Positions 41,580 through 44,736 of a DNA stretch of 44,736 nt are shown here, in pieces (within the stretch, counting starts at the first letter, position 1; every line of letters starts with the position of its first letter). The stretch spans positions 1 through 44,736 of the forward strand of contig JAEYAR010000197.1 in the NCBI GenBank assembly GCA_023404715.1. The letters run 5' to 3'. The DNA is from Bacillota bacterium. GTDB taxonomy: Bacteria; Bacillota; Clostridia; Christensenellales; Aristaeellaceae. The notes beneath the pieces were generated by a model. That model saw only the letters and a list, made by a program, of their open reading frames with translations, did not search any database and had not been told where the DNA came from. Both the position numbers and the translations under genes were made by a program.

Positions 41580-42108
41580 GTGGTATGCGCTGCACGTGCG
41601 CAGCGGCACCGAGACGGGCGTGCTGCAGGCGATCGCCGAGATCGGCGACGTGGACGCGCTGGCACCCAGCGAGACGACTACCATCGTGACGCAGAGAGGC
41701 CGACGAGAGCGCACGCGGGTGCTGATGCCGGGTTACGTGTTTGTATGCGCCATCATGACGCCCGCGATGTGGCAGCGGCTACGGCACGCGAAAAACGTGA
41801 TCGGCATCCTCGGCGAGCCGTACTATGCGGCGATACCCGATGAGCAGATGGCGGCGGTGATGGCGCTCTACTGGCACTGCGTCAGCGGTACGCGCGCCGT
41901 AAGAATTGACGGCGTGACGCGGATCACAAGCGGCCCGCTGATCGAGGTGCCCCATCGAGTGACCTGTGCAGAGCCTCGGCAGGGGCGCGTAACGGTCGAA
42001 CTCAATCTACCAGGCGGCGCACGCGAGGTTACGCTGCATGCGCGGTTTGATGCGGCACAGCCGGGGCTTTACGCACAATACAAGCAGCACGGCGAAGACG
42101 GCGGGTGA
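41560..42108 (+). CDS. Phage-encoded NusG/LoaP-like transcription elongation factor
   Basis: A 182-residue protein starting MNKEAREWYALHVRSGTETG. The NGN domain (about 8-105) includes the W-Y-A-L-H-V-R strand and RVLMPGYVFV. A KOW-like region follows, with TRITSGPLIEVPHRV and VELNLPGGAREVTLHARF. The paired features identify a NusG paralogue of the specialised RfaH/LoaP class rather than the housekeeping protein. Such factors join RNA polymerase at a defined leader element and let it pass terminators. The ATG lies inside the preceding gene. It probably promotes long late transcription; the region just downstream is rich in hairpins. This assignment to antitermination is inference. Confidence 0.8.
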   Translation: MNKEAREWYALHVRSGTETGVLQAIAEIGDVDALAPSETTTIVTQRGRRERTRVLMPGYVFVCAIMTPAMWQRLRHAKNVIGILGEPYYAAIPDEQMAAVMALYWHCVSGTRAVRIDGVTRITSGPLIEVPHRVTCAEPRQGRVTVELNLPGGAREVTLHARFDAAQPGLYAQYKQHGEDGG

Positions 42109-42126
42109 TATTCCCCACGTTGGACA

Positions 42127-42327
42127 GTGCGATTAGATGGTTGCCATCGCACCGGCCTTGCAAAAGGCGCGGGTGGCGAAGCGTACCTTTACCGGGTCGG
42201 CGTGTCTGGGGAGAGACGCGCCGGGCAAACCCGGCATTATGCGGCCAAGTGGATACGCACCCACAAGGCCGCCATGGGACCCCTCCCCCTGGGGGCAGGA
42301 CTTGCCATCGTCCTGCCCCTTAAGTAA
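42127..42327 (+). CDS. Possible 66-residue phage protein
   Basis: An open frame from GTG 42127 reads MRLDGCHRTGLAKGAGGEAY and ends GAGLAIVLPLK. Composition is protein-like and the frame spans the whole gap between the NusG-like gene and the moron, but the ribosome-binding site is weak and no family is recognised. The same bases form several strong hairpins, so the stretch may instead, or also, act as RNA. Confidence 0.35.
   Translation: MRLDGCHRTGLAKGAGGEAYLYRVGVSGERRAGQTRHYAAKWIRTHKAAMGPLPLGAGLAIVLPLK
42199..42319 (+). other. Cluster of strong RNA hairpins downstream of the NusG-like gene
   Basis: GGCGTGTCT (42199-42207) pairs with AGACGCGCC (42214-42222). GCCGGG (42220-42225) pairs with CCCGGC (42230-42235) and overlaps the first stem by three bases, so they compete. 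GGGGCAGGAC (42292-42301) pairs perfectly with GTCCTGCCCC (42310-42319), without a T-tract. Candidate antitermination or termination elements. Confidence 0.45.
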
Positions 42328-42329
42328 AA

Positions 42330-43043
42330 TCAAATATTCTTGAAAAATATTTGAGAGATTTGATTTATTGAATTCTTATGGACGACTGGAGAAATCTCAC
42401 ACCAAAAATGCAAGGCGTCTTCGAATGATAATGTTTCCGGTATTTCGCAAAGCAAAGGGACAACACTCCAAAGCGTCGGATCTGATTGAAAGATCGGCAG
42501 GAGTAATTTAGCGATGTAAGCATTTTTACAACGATCTTCGCAATTGCCCATTAAATATAATAATATATCATTACTTTCATCCGTAAAATTTGTATCAAAG
42601 GGCTCCGCTTTCATCATCGCATTATTTACATACACTGAAAATGAGCTAGCATATGAACGCCAGTGTGGATAGGGCGGTGAATCGGACCAAGATATATCGG
42701 CCAGAAATAAGAAGAAGTAAGAGGCAAGTTCGCATATCGTTTCTTCGAACCATCGAAATGGCGGCGCTACATCGCGAGTTATTTGAAAATGGCAATATTC
42801 ATGAGAAAATTGGTAGGCGTATTGGCACCAATATGTCCCATCAGCACTCAAATATATAATGCCAGCTTCTCGATTACAACATGGACTTTGGCTGCTTTCA
42901 ATCTTCGTAACGATAAGAGGGCGTTGATGAACGATTTCAAAGCAAGGAACGAAAAGCTGATGAATTGACTTCAATACTTCTTCGAGGTCCGGGCGCAAAG
43001 AAGCGGTCCAAGCGTTCCGATCAATCAGTATAGCCAATATCAT
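42330..43043 (-). CDS. HExxH metallopeptidase-like moron protein
   Basis: A protein of about 237 residues on the strand opposite to all surrounding phage genes. QFSHEYCHF carries an HExxH zinc site, and WFEETICELASYFF, about 20 residues later, offers the third ligand glutamate, as in gluzincin-type peptidases. No signal peptide is seen. It is much more AT-rich than its flanks, which together with its orientation marks a moron, a later insertion expressed in the lysogen. ATG 43043 is two bases from GGAGGGG; TTG 43037 has better spacing. Host defence or fitness functions are possible, but no known family was identified. Confidence 0.7.
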   Translation of the reverse strand: MILAILIDRNAWTASLRPDLEEVLKSIHQLFVPCFEIVHQRPLIVTKIESSQSPCCNREAGIIYLSADGTYWCQYAYQFSHEYCHFQITRDVAPPFRWFEETICELASYFFLFLADISWSDSPPYPHWRSYASSFSVYVNNAMMKAEPFDTNFTDESNDILLYLMGNCEDRCKNAYIAKLLLPIFQSDPTLWSVVPLLCEIPETLSFEDALHFWCEISPVVHKNSINQISQIFFKNI

Positions 43044-43101
43044 CCCCTCCAATTCGTTTTGAATATAATAACACAGATTTTCAAGAAAGGCATAGATCAA
43101 A

Positions 43102-43371
43102 ATGTTTTGCAACGATTATAGCCCACAGAAAAGACTCACGCCTGTCGAGGAATATAAAAACGCTATCGAGCGACAGGGAAAATTCGGCTATCTGTTTGTC
43201 GAATATCAGGGATGCCCGCGCGGGAGGATAGGCCGCGCTGCTGGTTTAACGCTGGAAGAAGAAGCATTGCTCATTCCGCCTATGACGGATGTTGACGGGA
43301 ATGAATGGATACCGGTTCAAAAGGATGTTTTGCTCGAACTCATCCACAGATGCAAAGCTGCATCTCGTTAG
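43102..43371 (+). CDS. Small phage protein of unknown function
   Basis: An 89-residue protein from ATG 43102, with AAAGG about 11 bases upstream and a TATAAT at 43064-43069. It begins MFCNDYSPQKRLTPVEEYKN and contains a CPRGRIGRAAGLTLEEEALL segment. It is divergent from the moron and may belong with it as cargo, since the base composition changes here. No family is recognised. Confidence 0.6.
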   Translation: MFCNDYSPQKRLTPVEEYKNAIERQGKFGYLFVEYQGCPRGRIGRAAGLTLEEEALLIPPMTDVDGNEWIPVQKDVLLELIHRCKAASR

Positions 43372-43428
43372 GATAGATCAGAGCTCAAATAGCGGCGCGC
43401 GTTACGTGTCACAAGGAGGCGGCGACGG

Positions 43429-44736
43429 TTGGCGATGGAGAAAAAAGCGACGCTGTCGGCGCTGCTGGGTAAGCCGACGCGCGGAGAAGATGAGTTGCAG
43501 CTTATCGAGCAGCGGATGCATGACAACATGGCACGCTGCTTCGACGAGGTGCTCGAGGCTGCTCGGAGCGGCGGTTATACGAAAATACTCATGGGCGGCG
43601 GTCGCGGAAGCTGTAAAAGCTCGGCGGCGTCGCTCATTATCGTAAACGAGCTCGAGCGCGACGAGCACGCCTGCGCGATCGTGCTGCGCCGGGAGGGCAA
43701 CAACCTGCGCGGCACGGTGTATGAGCAGATACAATGGGCCATCGACACGCTGGGCGTCGGCGAGCACTGGCAGGCGACGGTCAGCCCGATGGAGATCACA
43801 AACACGATCACAGGGCAGAAAATCGTGTTTCGCGGACTGGACGAGCCGCGCAAGATCAAGTCCATCAAGCTCAAAAGACGGTTCTTCTTCAAGTTCGCCT
43901 GGTTCGAGGAATTGGACGAATTTGCGGGCATGGCGCAGATCGACAACGTGCTCGACTCGGTGCTGCGCGGCAGCCGGTCGGCGAGCATGATGATCGGCAC
44001 GTTTAACCCGCCCAAATCGGCCAACAACTGGGTCAACAAGGTGGCGAATGCGCCGGATGCGAGCACATACGTGCATCGTAGCGATTACACCATGGTGCCC
44101 GCCGCATGGCTGGGCGAGACGTTTATCCGGCGCGCGCGTGAGCTGAAGGGACGGGACGAGACGGCCTACCGGCACACGTATCTGGGCGAGTGTACCGGCG
44201 AAGGCGGCGCAGTCTTTACAAACCTGCAAATCAAACCGATCGAAGCATACGACCGGCAGCGCTTTGAGCTCAAGCCGAACATCGGCATGGACTTTGGCTA
44301 TGTCGATCCGAATGTGTTGGTCAAGAGCTATTACGAGGCGGGCGAGCTGCGGACGCTCTACATCTATGAGGAGTTTTACAGATCGGAGATGCACACACGC
44401 GAAATCGCTGCGGCCTGCAAGCGCATCGCCCGCAACGGAGAACTGATACGCGCCGACAACGCGAGCAAGCAGACGATCGTCGACCTGCGCGGCGAATACG
44501 GCATCAACATCGCGGGTGTGTCGAAGGGCAAAAACAGCCGGGATACCGGCTATGACTGGCTGCGGGATCTCGATCGGATCGTGATCGACCCGGTCACCTG
44601 CCCCAACGCGGCGCGGGAGTTTGCCGCTTACGAGTACGCGCGGGACAAGACCGGCGCGCCGATCGAGCGTTACCCGGACGGCGACGACCACACGATCGAC
44701 GCGACGGCCTACGGTAATAGAGAGCATATCTACAGG
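43429..44736 (+). CDS. terL: Large terminase subunit, PBSX-like, cut by the window end
   Basis: At least 436 residues, with no stop before the window edge. TTG 43429 is chosen because AAGGAGG lies nine bases upstream; ATG 43435 is further away. The packaging ATPase has Walker A GGGRGSCKSS (56-65) and Walker B KFAWFEELDEF with the catalytic glutamates (about 156-164). TFNPPKSANNWV follows as the coupling motif. The nuclease domain starts with GMDFGYVDPNV (D288) and ends near DGDDHTIDATAY, which supplies the further metal ligands. These features fit the PBSX/TerL group rather than classical Mu gp28. It drives DNA into the prohead and cuts it in headful fashion. Confidence 0.9.
   Translation, partial: MAMEKKATLSALLGKPTRGEDELQLIEQRMHDNMARCFDEVLEAARSGGYTKILMGGGRGSCKSSAASLIIVNELERDEHACAIVLRREGNNLRGTVYEQIQWAIDTLGVGEHWQATVSPMEITNTITGQKIVFRGLDEPRKIKSIKLKRRFFFKFAWFEELDEFAGMAQIDNVLDSVLRGSRSASMMIGTFNPPKSANNWVNKVANAPDASTYVHRSDYTMVPAAWLGETFIRRARELKGRDETAYRHTYLGECTGEGGAVFTNLQIKPIEAYDRQRFELKPNIGMDFGYVDPNVLVKSYYEAGELRTLYIYEEFYRSEMHTREIAAACKRIARNGELIRADNASKQTIVDLRGEYGINIAGVSKGKNSRDTGYDWLRDLDRIVIDPVTCPNAAREFAAYEYARDKTGAPIERYPDGDDHTIDATAYGNREHIYR

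Larger units (their letters stand above)
31881..44736 (+). mobile_element. Mu-like transposable prophage, left part, extends past the window
   Basis: The element begins within the aminotransferase gene, with TGTAACGG at 31881 as the most likely 5'-TG terminus. Gene order is repressor (leftward), Cro, MuA-type transposase, early genes, MuB, Gam, GemA, Mor, gp25/gp26/gp27-like genes, NusG-like gene, moron and large terminase. This follows Mu and B3 organisation, except that the repressor is a LexA-like S24 protein and the terminase is PBSX-like. Without the right end, neither the CA terminus nor the 5-bp target duplication can be confirmed. Confidence 0.9.

Noticed and set aside
42137..42343. 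A second alternative frame in the gap after the NusG-like gene
   Set aside because: It competes with the GTG 42127 frame, has no ribosome-binding site and reads Pro-rich sequence. Neither frame is certain.
43402..44727. A 441-codon open frame on the minus strand opposite the large terminase
   Set aside because: It is a high-GC shadow frame of the terminase gene, whose Walker and nuclease motifs are clear on the plus strand. It has no ribosome-binding site or domain.
1..44736. CRISPR arrays, tRNA and rRNA genes
   Set aside because: No regularly spaced repeat array, cloverleaf with a CCA-type end, or rRNA-like segment was noticed on either strand.

Overview
The window looks like the chromosome of a high-GC gut or rumen Clostridia-type Firmicute, possibly of the Christensenellales/Aristaeellaceae kind. 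This is an inference from strong Shine-Dalgarno sites, LplB/YtcP-type sugar importers, AraC, MarR, TetR and ROK regulators, heterodimeric ABC exporters and an OadB-type decarboxylase subunit. About 31.9 kb is host DNA. The remaining 12.9 kb is the left part of a Mu-like transposable prophage that continues beyond the right edge.

Host layout. (1) 184-9922, + strand: a membrane-anchored AraC-type regulator, a terminator, then two LplB/YtcP-type permeases, a solute-binding protein, a clan GH-D (alpha-galactosidase-like) hydrolase and a GH115-like hydrolase. This is a glycan uptake and degradation locus. (2) 9953-10265: a hairpin-rich intergenic element with 21-bp terminal repeats. (3) 10275-14415, - strand: a MarR regulator and a heterodimeric ABC exporter, with one shared operator motif at both units. 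(4) 14527-15656: a TetR regulator and a small membrane protein behind a promoter built around two operator palindromes. (5) 15697-16550: an AT-rich island with a DUF3892 gene whose long leader is faced by a candidate antisense RNA, plus a 31-codon ORF with its ribosome-binding site in a hairpin loop. (6) 16585-17859: an orphan OadB-type sodium-pump subunit and its 42-aa gamma-like partner, divergent from an orphan KdpE-like response regulator. (7) 19009-21959: a complete TRAP transporter (P, Q, M). (8) 22195-31885: a catabolic cluster with a BadF-type kinase, a SIS protein, a sugar ABC importer, a neutral-ceramidase-like amidase, a non-catalytic ROK regulator and two tandem DegT-type aminotransferases.

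Prophage. The second aminotransferase loses its C-terminus at about 31881, where the prophage begins. Its left end carries clustered direct repeats (likely transposase sites) and a leftward LexA-like (S24) repressor. A divergent switch region with repeated AAATGAACT boxes follows, then Cro, a MuA-type DDE transposase, small early proteins, a MuB ATPase, Gam, GemA and Mor. The late side has proteins in Mu gp25/gp26/gp27-like positions, a NusG/LoaP-like factor, a reversed AT-rich HExxH metallopeptidase (a moron) and a PBSX-type large terminase cut by the window end.

Most unusual features: the antisense-leader arrangement at DUF3892; a 57-bp double-hairpin element present twice in the phage early operon with compensating base changes; and the phage-encoded NusG paralogue lying between a strong terminator and the terminase gene.
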